A stretch of 64,000 bases of DNA from the NCBI RefSeq assembly GCF_020497125.1, contig NC_059080.1:45821563-45885562 (forward strand), in the 5' to 3' direction. The translations under genes and the position numbers were made by a program. The stretch is from Mauremys mutica (lineage: Eukaryota; Chordata; Testudines; Geoemydidae). A model generated the notes under the pieces. The model searched no databases. It saw only the letters and a program-made list of their open reading frames with translations, and was not told the origin of the DNA. Positions 53,007 to 64,000 of the stretch are shown one piece after another (position 1 is the first letter of the stretch; every line of letters starts with the position of its first letter).

Positions 53007-53790
53007 TGTCATGGTCTCACCCTCACTTGAAACTGGGGGGTTTCAAGTTGAGGACCAGCATGTATCCCCCCCACCCTAAAATCCTAGCGTAGGTCTCCTT
53101 TTTGCTGCCACCACCTGGTCAATTTACGTGGGCCGGGACACCCCCGTTTTCTCCCTCCTCTTTCCAAAGACGTTCCCTGGGGAAACACAGATCAACTCAC
53201 AGAGGGAGAAACCTCCCCGTCTCCTCCCTCCCCTCTCTGCCCGGAGATAAGCCTGTCTCACCACCGAGAGAGAGTTTCTTAGCCCCCTCCCCCTGTATCC
53301 ACAGTAGAAGGGATTTAATCAAATCTTTATAGAAGGAATTTATTAAAAGAAAAACAAGAAAATGTACAATCTCTATGAGTCCAAGCTGGACATTCATAGG
53401 ATATAACCTTACCAATTTCTGGAGAGAATCCTCCCTCCTTCTCAGTACAACCAATACAGGCAGGATTAAGAATAATCAATAACAAACACACAGAATTGCA
53501 AACATAGGATTATTAGATGAGGACACAAAGTACCTTTCTAATACTCACTATCTTGACTAGAAGAAATTAGCTCAGAAAGATGGAAACTTGCAGAAGACTT
53601 GATTAAAACATCTGGACCCTTGTAACTCCAAACGGCTAAGAACAGCACACACCAGAACAGAGAGAGAAAGTTCCCTCCTAGGAATTTTAAATTCTCTTCC
53701 CTGATTGGTCCTCAGGTCAGGTGTTCACCAGGTACTATGTGTTAACCCTTTACAGGTGGAAACTTAACCCTTAACTAACTATTTATGACA
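53007..53790 (-). repeat. Solo LTR of family 'TGTCATAA' in the Gypsy gag
   Basis: 784 bases with the perfect 5-bp duplication AGGAG at 53002-53006 and 53791-53795. The minus strand starts TGTCATAAATAG and ends CCATGACA. It has AATAAA at about 53338 on the minus strand. Same family as the split LTR at 26109-36309. Confidence 0.9.
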
Positions 53791-53795
53791 AGGAG

Positions 53796-55680
53796 ATTTG
53801 GGATAGGAGTTACCAGTAGAGGGATGTTTTTGGGTAGGAGAATGTTTAGGCTCCCAACCCTCTTCTCTCTTCCCAGGGACAAAATGGCATCCTCCCTTCC
53901 CCCAAGTTTTAAACCCCTCTTTCTGTGGCTTGCCCTCAATATATGCCTGAGTCTGTTTGAAGGCATCAACTAAAAAATCCATCTCATCCACAGTCTTTAC
54001 ATCTTTGTCCCATAGACACAGCTTTACATCAGCCTTATGTATGCTTAGGAAATGCTCTTGAGTAACAAAATCCAGTTAATTAATAAACAAAAGTGATTTT
54101 ATTAAGTATAAAAAGTAGGATTTAAGTGGTTTCAAGTAATAACAGACAGAACAAAGTAAGTTACCAAGTAAAATAAAACAAAACACGCAAGACTAAGCCT
54201 AATATATTAAGAAACTGAATACAGATAAAATCTCACCCTCAGAGATGTTCCAATAAGCTTCTTTTACAGACTGGACTCCTTTCTAGTCTGGGCCCAATCC
54301 TTTCCCCGGTACAATTCTTGTTCGTTCCAGCTCAGGTGGTAGCTAGGGGATTTCTCATGACTGCAGCCCCCTATTCTGTTCCACCCCGTTTTATGGCTTT
54401 TGCACAAGGCGGGAATCTTTTGTCTCTCTAGGTCCCCACTCCTCCTTCTAAATGGAAAAGCACCAGGTTTATAATGGATTCCAGTACCAGGTGACATGGT
54501 CACATGTCTTGTGAGACCCCAGGCGTCCATTCTTTCTGGCCTGACTCACATGAACACAGAAAGGCTTACAAGTAAATAGAGCCATTTACAACCAAATGTC
54601 CTAGTCAATGGGAGCCATCAAGATTCTAAACCACCATTAATGGCCCACACTTTGCATAATTACAATAGGACTTCAGAGTTATACTTCATATTTCTAGCTT
54701 CATATACAAGAACGATACATTCATACAAATAGGATGAACATAAGCTTTGTAATGATACCTTACAAGAGACCTTTTGCATGAAGCATATTCCAGTTACATT
54801 ATATTCACACTTAAAACATCTTTCCATAAAACATATGAGTGCAATGTCACAATTCCCTCAAAACTTGACACCTCTTTACCCCTCACCCATTTTCCCAACA
54901 AATCTTTCATTTTGTTTACACATTCCCCATTACTCATACCAATATCCCTCTTAAGATTCCTAAATTTAACTCTATATGTTTCAGGGGTAATCTGAATACT
55001 TCGCGACATAGTATCTTTAAATTTCCAATAGTCTAAAGCATCTTCAATAGGCATTCCATTGAATACATTTTGAGCTTTACCAGTTAATTTCGCAATCAGG
55101 GTAGGAACTCTCTTAGTATCAGGGATTTCATGTATTACACACAGCCTTTCAAAGGTAGTCAGATATCAGCAATATCACCCTCTTCACTGTATGCAGGACA
55201 TAAGTGTTCCCATTTCTGGATTTTTGGAGTGTTGGGAGTCATTGTGGTCAGGGGGTTTTGCTTCTGCTTCTCTAGCAGGTCCAGTTGGTGTTTTTGCTCT
55301 TTCTCTTTCTTCCCACTCTCTTTCTCTTTCTTCTCTTTCTCTCTCTTTTTCTTCCATGGCCCTCCTCTCTGGCTGAGTCTTTTTATTCAATGGTCCTTCT
55401 GTGTGCAGCCTCCTCTCTGGCTGACTCTTTTTCTTCCATAGCCCTTCTGCGCACAGCTTCCTCCCTGGCTGCCTTTGCCTCCATAGTTTCTCTGGCTGCA
55501 GCTGCTTCTTTGAGCCTCATTTCTGCCTGCCACATTTGAAACTCACAGTCCTTTGCCTTCTCTGCTGCTTCCAGTCTGGCCACCTCTAGTTTTGTAGCTG
55601 CAGTGGCAATCTTTACAAATCTTGTGTGATAAGTGGCAACTGCCTGAGGTGCCTCCATGCTCATTTCCATGAGTTATCTG
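53796..55680 (-). pseudogene. Gypsy (SCAN-like) gag, interrupted by an LTR fragment
   Basis: On the minus strand the gag starts near 55680 with a long charged helix (EAPQAVATYH..., then tracts of Glu, Arg and Ala, 55670-55190), a likely coiled coil. The capsid-like part follows: a W-H-L-C-P segment (about 55200), TYRVKFRNLKR, NKMKDLLGKWVRG (about 54990-54880) and, after the inserted LTR, VTQEHFLSIHKADVKLCLWDK (54066-53990). The helical pattern resembles the SCAN domain, which is thought to derive from such a gag. Several stops and two insertions make it a relic. Gag would form the particle of the retrotransposon. Confidence 0.7.
54070..54851 (-). repeat. LTR fragment inside the Gypsy gag
   Basis: The minus strand starts TGTGACATTGCAC and contains 'aaggtctcttgtaaggtatc', 'gcaaagtgtgggccattaat' and AATAAAATC near its end. 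It then stops at about 54070 without a clear terminal CA, so it is probably 3'-truncated. Its exact left edge and target duplication are unresolved. Confidence 0.65.
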
Positions 55681-56238
55681 CTGCCCGTTCCCACTCAGCA
55701 CAGGGCATTTATTCCTCAGGTGTTCAGTGGAATTACAATGATAGCATCTTCTGTTTTCCCAGAAGATTTGGGACAAGGACTGGAGAAGTGAACTTGGTGG
55801 GGTGAGTGTCCAGCCTCCCATCCACCCTCCTTCTTCTCAGGGATAAAATGGGGGGCTTGCGTCCCACCAAAATTTAACCCCTCTGCCTGTGATTTATTCC
55901 TACTAGGTTCTTGGGAATGCTCAAATTTATCTGCAAAAACTGCAAGTTCATCGACCATCTCCACCTTTTTATCCCATAAACACTGTTTTACATCATCACT
56001 AGACATATTCAGGAACTGTTCCTGAGGAATCAAATCACGCATTCCTTCCAAGCTTGTAATATCTTTTCCTCTCACCCACTTATCCAGTAGATCTCTCATT
56101 TGGTTCACATAAGCCACATTACTTAATCCAGCCCCTCTCTTAAGGCTTCTAAATTTTACTCTATATACTTCAGGTATAATCTGAAACTGTTTCAAAACCA
56201 AATCCTTAAATTTACCATAATTGGAAGCATCACACATG
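55681..56238 (-). pseudogene. Second Gypsy gag copy (capsid to zinc knuckle)
   Basis: On the minus strand, YRVKFRSLKR, NQMRDLLDKWVRG, then IPQEQFLNMSSDDVKQCLWDK (56160-55970), a linker, and the zinc knuckle CYHCNSTEHLRNKC (about 55745-55705, in another frame because of an indel near 55720). It lies head-to-tail upstream of the gag at 53796-55680 and is about as divergent from it as two family members. Its own N-terminus is replaced, at about 56238, by oppositely oriented protease sequence. Confidence 0.7.
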
Positions 56239-56850
56239 TTAGTAAATGGCAAGGAGCTCCCTGAATGGAGAGAAACTGGCAGGGGCGGCTCTAGCAATTT
56301 CGCCGCCCCAAGCACGGCGGCACGCCGCGGGGGGCGCGCTGGCGGTCGCCGGTCCCGCGGCTCAGGTGGACCTCCTGCAGACGTGCCTGCGGAAGGTCCA
56401 CCCGAGCCGCGGGACCAGCAGACCCTTCGCAGGCACGCCTGCGGGAGGTCCACCCGAGCCGCCTGCCGCCCTCCCGGTGACAGGCAGAGCGCCCCCCGCG
56501 GCATGCAGCTTGGCGTGCTGGGGTCTGGAGCCGGCCCTGGAAACTGGTGCAGACATTTCTCTGGTCAGGAGAGACCTGATTCAGGAGAAAGACATACTGA
56601 CAGAACAGATGGCAGAGCTTCTGTTAGTGGGTGATCACAAAATATTTGTGCCTTTGTCTAAAGTGCACCTGGAAACTGGGGATTTGCAAGCTGAATTAAC
56701 CGTCACTGCGGTCCCTCAAAATCCTACACAAATTATTTTGGGGAATGACTTTTTCAGTGTGGCTAGGGCTATCCAGGGGTCTGTGAGCAGCAAGGAGAAA
56801 TCTTTGCAGAAGCCCCAGTGGGAAGGAGCAAAGCTACAGAAACTGCTGAG
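56239..56850 (+). pseudogene. Gypsy protease, plus strand, split by a MITE
   Basis: With the MITE at 56280-56539 set aside, the frame reads from NGKELPEW into ETGADISLVRRDLI, a retropepsin active site in which the usual first Asp is Glu. ITEQ-like and NPTQIILGNDFF segments follow (about 56720-56750), the latter matching the conserved GxDxL-type block of this enzyme family. It is oriented opposite to the adjacent gag. Confidence 0.7.
56280..56539. mobile_element. hAT-type MITE
   Basis: The perfect 8-bp duplication GAAACTGG lies at 56272-56279 and 56540-56547. The ends CAGGGGCGGCTCTAG and, on the minus strand, CAGGGCCGGCTCCAG are inverted repeats. The interior is very GC-rich, with an internal duplication of GGTCCACCCGAGCCGC-like words. 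Confidence 0.95.
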
Positions 56851-57108
56851 GAAATGAGAGAGTGTCTCTTTAATTCCTCTACTGCCCTGCAAAGCAATTT
56901 GCTACCAAAGGTGGAGGTGGGTAAAACCAGCTCCTGTCCAGTGTGTGTTCCCTCAGGGGATGGGAATGTTTTGCCTGACAGTAGGGAGACTGTCCAGGTT
57001 GCTGGCTGCCAGGAAGTTGCAGTTAAGCTAGGGACAAATCCTGCTCTAGGATGCATAGGGAAATGTGTCCTGGAGAAAAGGACCCAAGGCTGTCACAGAA
57101 GCGTATAG
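56829..57108 (+). pseudogene. Gypsy pol spacer repeat unit, plus strand
   Basis: Downstream of the plus-strand protease, one spacer unit ending VQVAGCQEVAVKLGTNPAL is homologous to the minus-strand units at 51759-52557. Similarity ends near 57100. Confidence 0.55.
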
Positions 57109-57830
57109 CCGTCTTTGCAGACCCTGCTCCCGAGTCTTGGTATTGCTAAATCCCAGTGCTCATGAAACAGCCCCCCGCCCACATGAGCTTGACATAAAAA
57201 TCATGATTTTTAAATAATTTGCCTCTCAATTTCTGACCTTTTAGGGCCACACTTGTGTTGTGTTTACAAGCTTTCCTCCACAACCCTAAGGAGCAGAAAT
57301 TTACTTTTTCTTTTAAATGTGACTGATATTCTTGCATGATCCCAGGACTCCAGGAGCTGGGGCTTTAGGAAAGACACCAAAACCGACAAGACTCGTGATA
57401 CAACTGTGAGACTTGGCAACACTGGTGGTGTGCCATGTGCTTCTTAGCTGTGGCTAAAGATACAGTCCATAGTATTGAACTAATCTAACGTGGTTCCTTC
57501 TGTCAACTTGACTCATGTTACAATTCTGGGGGTGTGCGGAGGGTGTTCCCGGTGTTGTCTCAGCAGGGAAATACACACACAGCAGATCTGAGTTTAGGTA
57601 GCAAAAGGAAGGGTTTTATTGCGATATAACACAACAGGAAATACCTGTGTCTTACAGAGCTGGAGGGAGGCCCACTGGGAGGTCAGCACACAACAGAAAC
57701 TGCAGACGTGCCAACTCTTGTGCATTGATTGCAAGAGTCGTGATTTCTGATTTAAATTAAGCCTCACTGTTGATCTCACAAGAGAACTCTCAGGGGAAAA
57801 AAATATCCTGACGTTTGAGAGTTCTAAATG
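57109..57830. other. Unassigned spacer
   Basis: No gene or named repeat recognised. Confidence 0.5.
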
Positions 57831-57835
57831 TGAGG

Positions 57836-58052
57836 TGGGTCTTCGGCCGGCATTTCAGTGGCGGGGGGGCCCTTCAGTGCTGCCGAAGACACGGAGCGAC
57901 TGAAGGGCCCCTCACCACTGAAATGCACAACGAGCCCTGTCCCGGCAGCGGTCCGGGTCTTTGGCGGCATTTCGGCGGTGGGGGGCCCTTCAGTGCTGCC
58001 GAAGACGCAGAGTGACTGAAGGGCTCCCCGCCGCCGAAGACCCGGACTGCTG
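57836..58052. repeat. GC-rich alternating direct/inverted repeat
   Basis: Two tandem units of about 115 bases (57836-57955, 57956-58052). Each contains an inverted pair made of GGGCCCTTCAGTGCTGCCGAAGAC and its reversed counterpart GACTGAAGGGC. The region can fold into two hairpins; probably the interior of a non-autonomous DNA element. Confidence 0.65.
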
Positions 58053-58221
58053 CTGGGTGAGTACAAGCGCCACATCTTCCCCGCTGTGCCCCAGGCCCCC
58101 TGAATCCTCTGGGTGTCCCTGCACTGGATGCAGCATAGCCATCCTAGCACTTAGGGCTGCTAGGAGATGATTCCCTGCTTCTGCCCACACTAGGGCAGCA
58201 TGAGAAGTTTGAGGAAATAAA

Positions 58222-59480
58222 ATCATAGATTCTAGAACTACACAGGACCATCCTGATCATCTAGTCTGACCTCCTGCACATTTCAGGCCACAGAACCGCA
58301 CCTGCCCATGCCTATAACAGGCCTTAACCTCTGGCTGAGTCATTGATGTCCTCAAAACATGGTTTAAAGACTTCAAGTTACAGAGAGTCCACCATTGATA
58401 TTAGTTTAAACCTGCAAGTGACCCATGCCCCATGCTGCAGAGGAATGTGAACCCCCCCACACCCAGGGTCTCTGCCAATCTGACCCAGGGGAAAATTCCT
58501 TCCTGACCCCAAATACGGTGATCCTGAGCATGTGGGCAAGACCCACCAGCCGGACACCTGGGAAAGCATTCTCTGTGGTAACTCAGAGCCCTCCCCATCT
58601 AATGTTCCATAACCAGCCACTGGAGATATTTGCTGCTAGCAGTCACAGATTGGCTACATGCCATTGTAGGCAGTCCCATCACACCATCCCCTCCATAAAC
58701 GCATTGAGCTCATTCTTGAAGACAATTAGGTTTCCCCCCCCCCCCGCACCCTCACCCCGACTGCTCCCCTTGGGGTTCTGTTCCAGAACTTCACTCCTGT
58801 GATGGTTAGAAACCTTCATCTAATTTTGAGTCAAAACTTCTTGGCTAGTTTATATCCATTTGTTCTTGTGGCGCTATCGCATTGGCTCTTAACTTAAATA
58901 ACTCCTCTCCCTCCCAGGTGTTTATCCCTCTGTTGTATTTATAGAGAGCAATCATATCTCCCCTCAGCCTTGTTTTGGTTAGGCTAAACAAGCCAAGCTC
59001 TTTGAGTCTCCTCTCATAAGACAGGTTTTCCATTCCTCGGATCATCCTAGTCACTCTTCTCTGTACCTGTTTCAGTTTGAATTAATCTTTCTTAAACATG
59101 GAGGACCAGAATTGCACTCAGTATTCCAGATGAGGCCTCATCAGTGCCTTGTATAATGGTACTAAGACTTCCCTGTCTCTACTGGAAATACTTCACTGAT
59201 GCATCCTAGGACTGTATTTGCCTTTTTCACTGCCACATCACATTGGCGGTTCGATTAAATTTCATCCCATTTCTATTACTCCAGCTTTCAAGGTCATCCA
59301 AATCATCTTGTATGACATCCAGTTCTCCTTCATATTGGCAAATAAAACCACCTCCAGGCATAGGAACTCTCCCATGCTGACAATGCAGCAGTGAAACCAC
59401 ATCCTGTACCCCACACCTCCTGTGGACGTGGTCAGAGACAGAACCCTGAAGAGTTGTATCCTGAGTGTAACAGTCACCCC
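58222..59480 (-). mobile_element. CR1 LINE, 5'-truncated
   Basis: The minus-strand 3' end is at 58222 ('aatcatagattc'). The 3' UTR follows, then the ORF2 tail at 58845-59054 ([20 protein letters not shown]...) and a more upstream, degraded ORF2 stretch to about 59340-59480 (DLESWSNRNGMKFN...). Stops and frameshifts throughout. Same subfamily as 38024-38785. Confidence 0.8.
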
Positions 59481-61345
59481 CGTTCATCTACACATGGTAC
59501 AACCACTTGTGGGCTCACCCTGATGGGTAGCTCCACACAGGTTAGCGCGCTGCACTCCCTGAACACGCACATACCTGGGTTCATAAATCCACGTTATTGA
59601 ATGCCCGATGGCACTGTCTGCGATGAGGGAGTGGCTGGGATTCTCAGAATACAGCTAAGCAAATGAACCCTTCAGAAGCTCACAGGAGCGCTGAGTGCAC
59701 ATCACCAAAGCTGTCCGAGTCCTTTTGAGTGCTTTATTTGCTATATTGCTTCTGGGCCACATTTGCTTAGTTACCCGGCTCCACGCAGGGCTATGTCTCA
59801 CTAAGCCATGAGTGGCCAGTGGTGCATGCCAAATAATGGCCAGGGAAAGCTTCAGTCAGACCATGGCTGACCAAGATGTAAAGTGGCTCCAAGCGGATGC
59901 ACAGTTCCACTAGTGCCCGCCATGGCCATGGAGCGCAGCCAGTGGGACGCCCCTCCTGAGACCACTGTTAAATTGCTTCCCAGAGCAGGAGGCTGGAGCT
60001 TCCTCCAGTTTGCAGCCTGGGTAGTGGGGGCAGCCATAGGGATGCAATAAAGAAGATGCCCATTTAATGTTCTTTACAATATTTATGTGACTCATTGGAC
60101 TGATTTAGCATATGTCCCACGTTACATTCACAAAGCCATTTGGCTTCATACTGAGCACTCAGACGTTAGGAAATGGCAGACTTCTGCTTGCTCCGCAGCT
60201 TTAATTGTGTGTGTGCATCACGGTACAGTCTTTAACTGGGTCTCGTAGTGAGAAGTGTCAAGTAACTGTAGCTACACCCACCACTGTCTGCTCTGCCTAG
60301 TTACTTTTTTTGCCATAAACACTTATGAAAAATGGATCCTGCAGCTGTTTCTTCTCGGTGACTGTTTATAATTGGGAAGGCAAAGGAAAATGAGAATTGC
60401 CTCTATTAGCTTCTTTCTGCTTTAAAATGACTGCCCATGTGTTCTGCTCCATGAATACTGTCCCCGTCCCCCACAGCCTGTGTCCCTTCCCCTGTGGTTA
60501 CTGCCCTAATGTTTCTTTCGCCATTGTCTTCATCTCCTGCCCTCTGTCCACACACCCGCTTATCCAGCTCCTTGTTGCCCTGTGCTATACTCCCAAGTAA
60601 CTCTGAATGTCTCTTTTGGGACCCCCTCTCCCCTCAGCCTCTTTAAAAAGTCCCTTTCTCTGTCTCTCATTCATTTTCTTTTCCTTATGCTGCTGTTTCT
60701 CTTTTTCCCCTTGTTTCTTATTTATTTTGTCTGTTCTTTTCCTTCCCTTCCTGTTTTGTGCGGCTTTCCAGGTTTGGCTCAGTCAATTTTAAAGATGTTT
60801 TTGTTTTCAGTTGGGCTCGGATCACTTTCTAAATCACTTCCCCAGCCCATCCCCATCTCCCCAATCACTCCGCACTTTCTAATTTTCTTTTGCTATAGGA
60901 GGACAAGCATGAGAAACACTACATAGAGTAGCAAAAATATACTACATACACTGCAGTATTAGCTGTAGGAAATAATATTATTATTTTAAGTGGCTTCAAT
61001 GGCTGGTTCATGTTGCACTAATCTCTTGCGGTTTAAATCCCCGTTCCTGCAATGAGACACAGAAATTGAAGTCAGTGTACCTTCTACATCAGTCTTAGCA
61101 TCCAAACCCTCTCCAAATGCCTGAGGTCATTGCTACAACTCCAGTGTCTCCCCATTGCTAGTACCTGACAGCTTCCCTGGTGGTAGAAATTCTCACAAAG
61201 ACCAGGCATAGGTAGTTTAGCCACCTGTTCAGACCAGATAACACACTGGTTAAAATGCTGGTGGATGCTTGCACTCCTGTCATTGTTACTACAGGGGGAG
61301 CTGCACTGGTGGTAGCTCAGAGGTCAAGTATTTGAAGAAAAATCT
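59481..61345. other. Unassigned sequence
   Basis: No supported gene. A pyrimidine-rich stretch (60600-60930) keeps long frames open by composition only. Confidence 0.5.
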
Positions 61346-61349
61346 CTGT

Positions 61350-61480
61350 CTCTTGGGCCTTGTCCAGACTAACAAAAGCCCAGCCTCCACTGGGAAACTG
61401 TAAATGTTCATCAGAACTGGATGCTCTTAAGCTGGTGCTGAGAGGTTTAACTATTAGTGTAGACAGGAAGGAGTGGGCTG
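61350..61480. mobile_element. Small MITE-like insertion
   Basis: 'cttgtccagactaacaaaag' at the left and, on the minus strand, 'cctgtctacactaatagtt' at the right are imperfect inverted repeats with a Harbinger-like GTCTACACTA core. Tentative. Confidence 0.4.
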
Positions 61481-61904
61481 TGGCCCTGAAGTCTCAAATG
61501 CTTTTTGCAGTGGGGCTGAAAAGGGCTTTGTCCTGTTTTCATGGACAACTAACGCTCCTGGGAGCTGCAGAGCCCGAGCGCAGCGAGGGGGGAGTGGGGG
61601 TGGTGGTGCATGGGGGCCTCTGCCCGCATGCATCTGCTGCAGGAGCCCCCAGGAGCCCCCAGAAGACAGCTCCTCCCTGCTGATCTGCTGCAGCGGCCCA
61701 AGCCCGGCAAAGCCAGTGAGTGAACTTGGGGCAGGGGCCACTGGGGTGGGGTGGGGAGGGCTCACAGGGAGGCTGTGCACCCTCCAGGGGAGTTCAGGGG
61801 GCGGGAAGGGGGGAACCTGGTCTGGGGAGCAGCCCCTGGGCGAGGCAGGCCCCTGAGCAGGCTGGCCCCTGGGGTCTATAAAGGCTCGTTGGGATTTGCC
61901 CCTC
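61481..61904. other. GC-rich unassigned sequence
   Basis: Open frames here are compositional. Possibly the interior of the hAT element whose end lies at 61905-61987. Confidence 0.35.
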
Positions 61905-61987
61905 AATGAACCAATGCTTACAGGGGGTGCGGGGGGGCCAAGGTGGAAGTTTCACCCAAGGCACAAAATATCCTTGCACCGGCCCTG
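61905..61987. mobile_element. End of a hAT-type element
   Basis: The minus strand from 61987 reads CAGGGCCGGTGCAAGGATAT, a common reptilian hAT terminus. The opposite terminus was not found. Confidence 0.5.
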
Positions 61988-64000
61988 GGTCACCCTAGTA
62001 CCACACAGTGTGGGGAGACCACTGAACGCTAGGTGGCAGCTCCAGAACACATCACAGCAATACCCTGTGTTGGAAAGGAACTAGAATCGCCCTTGCTCTG
62101 TCCCATTGTCACACAAGCTGCATTCTGCAGAGTCTGTTACTGCTCTGTTCCACATCCCTAGCACAGAGCACTGAGGTGCTGAGGTCCTGGCAGGAACAGG
62201 TACTACATAAGCTGAGTTTAGTGTTGTTCCTAGCACACCTGGCTGGTAAAGCAGGCTGCTGCTGCATGCTGCCACTGCCCAGAAGCCACACAGGCCTGCA
62301 GCAGAAGTTGAGCCCTGTCAGTGCCCTGTACCACTCTGTGCCTGGCTCAAGCCAGTGGGAAACCCCTCCCACCCCTTCCTAACTAATTTATTGATTTAGG
62401 GGGGGAATAGCCCACCCTTGTCATTCCCTGATTCAATACCTCCTGGCTCTCACCTCTGCTTCCTCTTTCCCATCTCCTTCATGTACTCGTCATGGCCAGT
62501 TGTCACGCTGATGTAACTGAGCTTCTGCATCAGCCTGCAATTAACAGGTGTTGTTACACGGGCTGTTAGCGATACAGTCTGATGATTCATGTCCCTGCCC
62601 CTTTTGATGTCTGCCAAACGGGGCAGGTCAGATTCACAAGTCCCTGAATCCCAAATCCACTTGGATGGTTTCAGTTAAAAGGTGTTTGATTTCTGGTTCA
62701 GATGTGGCCAGAATCTTAGGAGAGAAGCTGATCTCACAAACATTTCCACCCTAACACTTGTGAGATTTCAGTGTCATTGTGACAGGGAGGGCGAGAGGCC
62801 AGCCAGCCCTGATTACTGAGGAGGCACACTTAAGCAGGGGTCACTCAATTCCCTTAGAAGAGCAGCAGGAAGCTGCAGAGTGAGGGAGTTGGCAGTGGGT
62901 AAGCTCCAGCAGAGAACAGAGGGATTTGAAAACTTTATTTTAAATGTTTGTTAATTTAATAACACAGAAGCTTAGAAGGGATGGGGAGGGACAAAGAGTT
63001 TGTGAATTATTGAGGCAATCCCTTGAAGGGGGAAACTAAGGCAAGGCAGGCCACCTACAGAGCAACCTCCAGCCACGAGGGGAAAGCTGGGAGGAGGCCA
63101 GCCTGATGACGTTCATAAAATCAAGACAAGAGCTTTACTTCTGATGGGGGCTTGACCCCGAACCCTGGCGCTGATGCAGCCTCATACCAAACCTCAAAGG
63201 CTAGCCCTGAGGATACACCCACAACATGAACCTGAGTGGTAGCCTAAACCAAATCCAGCTCGGAATAGTACCTTCCTCGCCTGCCCCTAACTTTCAGTAA
63301 TTGGCAGTGCAACGCTGGCAGTGCCATAAGCAAGGACCAAGCAGGTACAGGGAGCAGCCCATGTAGTGGATTTCCCGTGTGTACCTGGCATGCTAAACAG
63401 CACTGACATGGTTAATATGAAAACTTGTGATTTTATCTGGGTACTATTGCACAATAATATCTTGGACACTAGAAAGTAATGCAGAATACAGAGCAGGGAA
63501 AGTATTTTATTCTGTGGTTTAAAGCACTATATACATTTATGAAAATATTATTAGTGATCATTAATTATTGACTGATTATTAACAAAGCTCCCCAGAGCAA
63601 CCTAGCATCCTTTGTAAAGAGGAATTTAAATCTGGTCTGCTAACAGCGAACACCTAGGTTAGGAGTGACTGACAGTTACAGAATACACACAGAAAGGAAA
63701 AAAGAAAGAAAGGTACATGCAACAGGTCTGGGATGATGATTTTTTCCCTGGCAACTACCTAGATAAAATGAAACAGCCACAAATTAGAATAATTCCAACT
63801 CTTCAAAACACACACACACACTCATAAAAAGGGGCTGCCCCCAGCATTACATACCATTCTATGAATCTGTCTAGCTTGCTGCAGGAGTCTGATCCACTGC
63901 CATCTATTTGTGAAAACAATCACCATTGAGAAGTTAGATTTTATTTTCTTGCCATGTAACAGAGCTGGAGTCATTAGACAGTAAGGAACAGCTGAGTTAC
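61988..64000. other. Unassigned sequence
   Basis: No gene, structural RNA or named repeat recognised apart from a short (CA)n run at 63808-63821. Confidence 0.5.

Noticed and set aside
55130..55539. Ser/Phe/Leu-rich plus-strand frames that could be membrane proteins
   Set aside because: They are the antisense of the Glu/Arg-rich coiled-coil of the minus-strand Gypsy gag.
60582..60926. Hydrophobic 114-codon frame that might encode a membrane protein
   Set aside because: It arises from a pyrimidine-rich tract (Leu/Phe/Ser codons) and has no conserved feature or neighbouring exon.

Overview
The window is vertebrate nuclear DNA, most probably from a turtle and at least from a non-avian reptile. 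The evidence is the repeat content: CR1 LINEs with (ATTCTATGA)n tails, a relic MIR SINE, two-gene PIF/Harbinger transposons, many GC-rich hAT miniature elements, Gypsy elements with a SCAN-like Gag, and several endogenous retroviruses (ERVs). I found no host gene, no exon chain that could be host coding sequence and no structural RNA gene. Almost everything readable is transposable-element sequence, so the window is best read as a stack of nested insertions, many resolved to the base by target-site duplications (TSDs).

Left block (1-25.7 kb). The 3' end of a hAT transposon is followed by two copies of an LTR-like family (851-2409 and 2812-21731, the second with TSD ACTG). The second copy was split by a Harbinger element (3996-19844). 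Without its insertions that element is about 4.4 kb and carries a decayed HARBI1-type transposase (+) and a convergent Myb/SANT-like gene (-). Two retroviral insertions lie in the intron of the Myb-like gene: ERV-D (6470-10966, minus strand, tRNA-Trp primer site, 6-bp TSD) and ERV-A (11832-18793, plus strand, tRNA-Pro primer site, 4-bp TSD). A further LTR (20247-21379) and a hAT MITE (21481-21668) also lie in the host LTR. Then come a fold-back hAT element (22051-23593), a Harbinger-type MITE and a MIR.

Middle block (26.1-46 kb). A solo LTR (26109-36309, TSD ACCAT) has been split by ERV-B (26132-34064, minus, tRNA-Pro primer site, TSD AGGG) and by a CR1 copy (34826-36271). ERV-B itself carries a CR1 fragment. 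Next is ERV-C (37881-45998, minus), the only provirus here with recognisable protease, reverse transcriptase and RNase H. It is heavily mutated, lacks env, and is interrupted by a CR1 and by a 2.25-kb hAT element.

Right block (46-64 kb). A GC-rich stretch is followed by an LTR with an adjacent polypurine tract (47452-49211, holding a hAT element) and a third copy of the first LTR family (49770-51103). After that comes a rearranged cluster of Gypsy gag, protease and spacer pieces (51.1-57.1 kb) broken by a solo LTR, an LTR fragment and two MITEs. The last 7 kb hold a CR1 copy, small MITE fragments and otherwise unannotatable sequence.

The most interesting signal concerns the three young proviruses A, B and D. 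Each LTR pair is nearly identical, yet none encodes a reverse transcriptase. A and B share a long AT-rich, mostly non-coding cassette between the Gag matrix start and integrase. ERV-D has class II-type LTR features, primer site and matrix-like ORF, but carries rearranged pieces of that same cassette and of the class I env region. This suggests a lineage of defective retroviral passengers mobilised in trans, and at least one inter-class recombinant.
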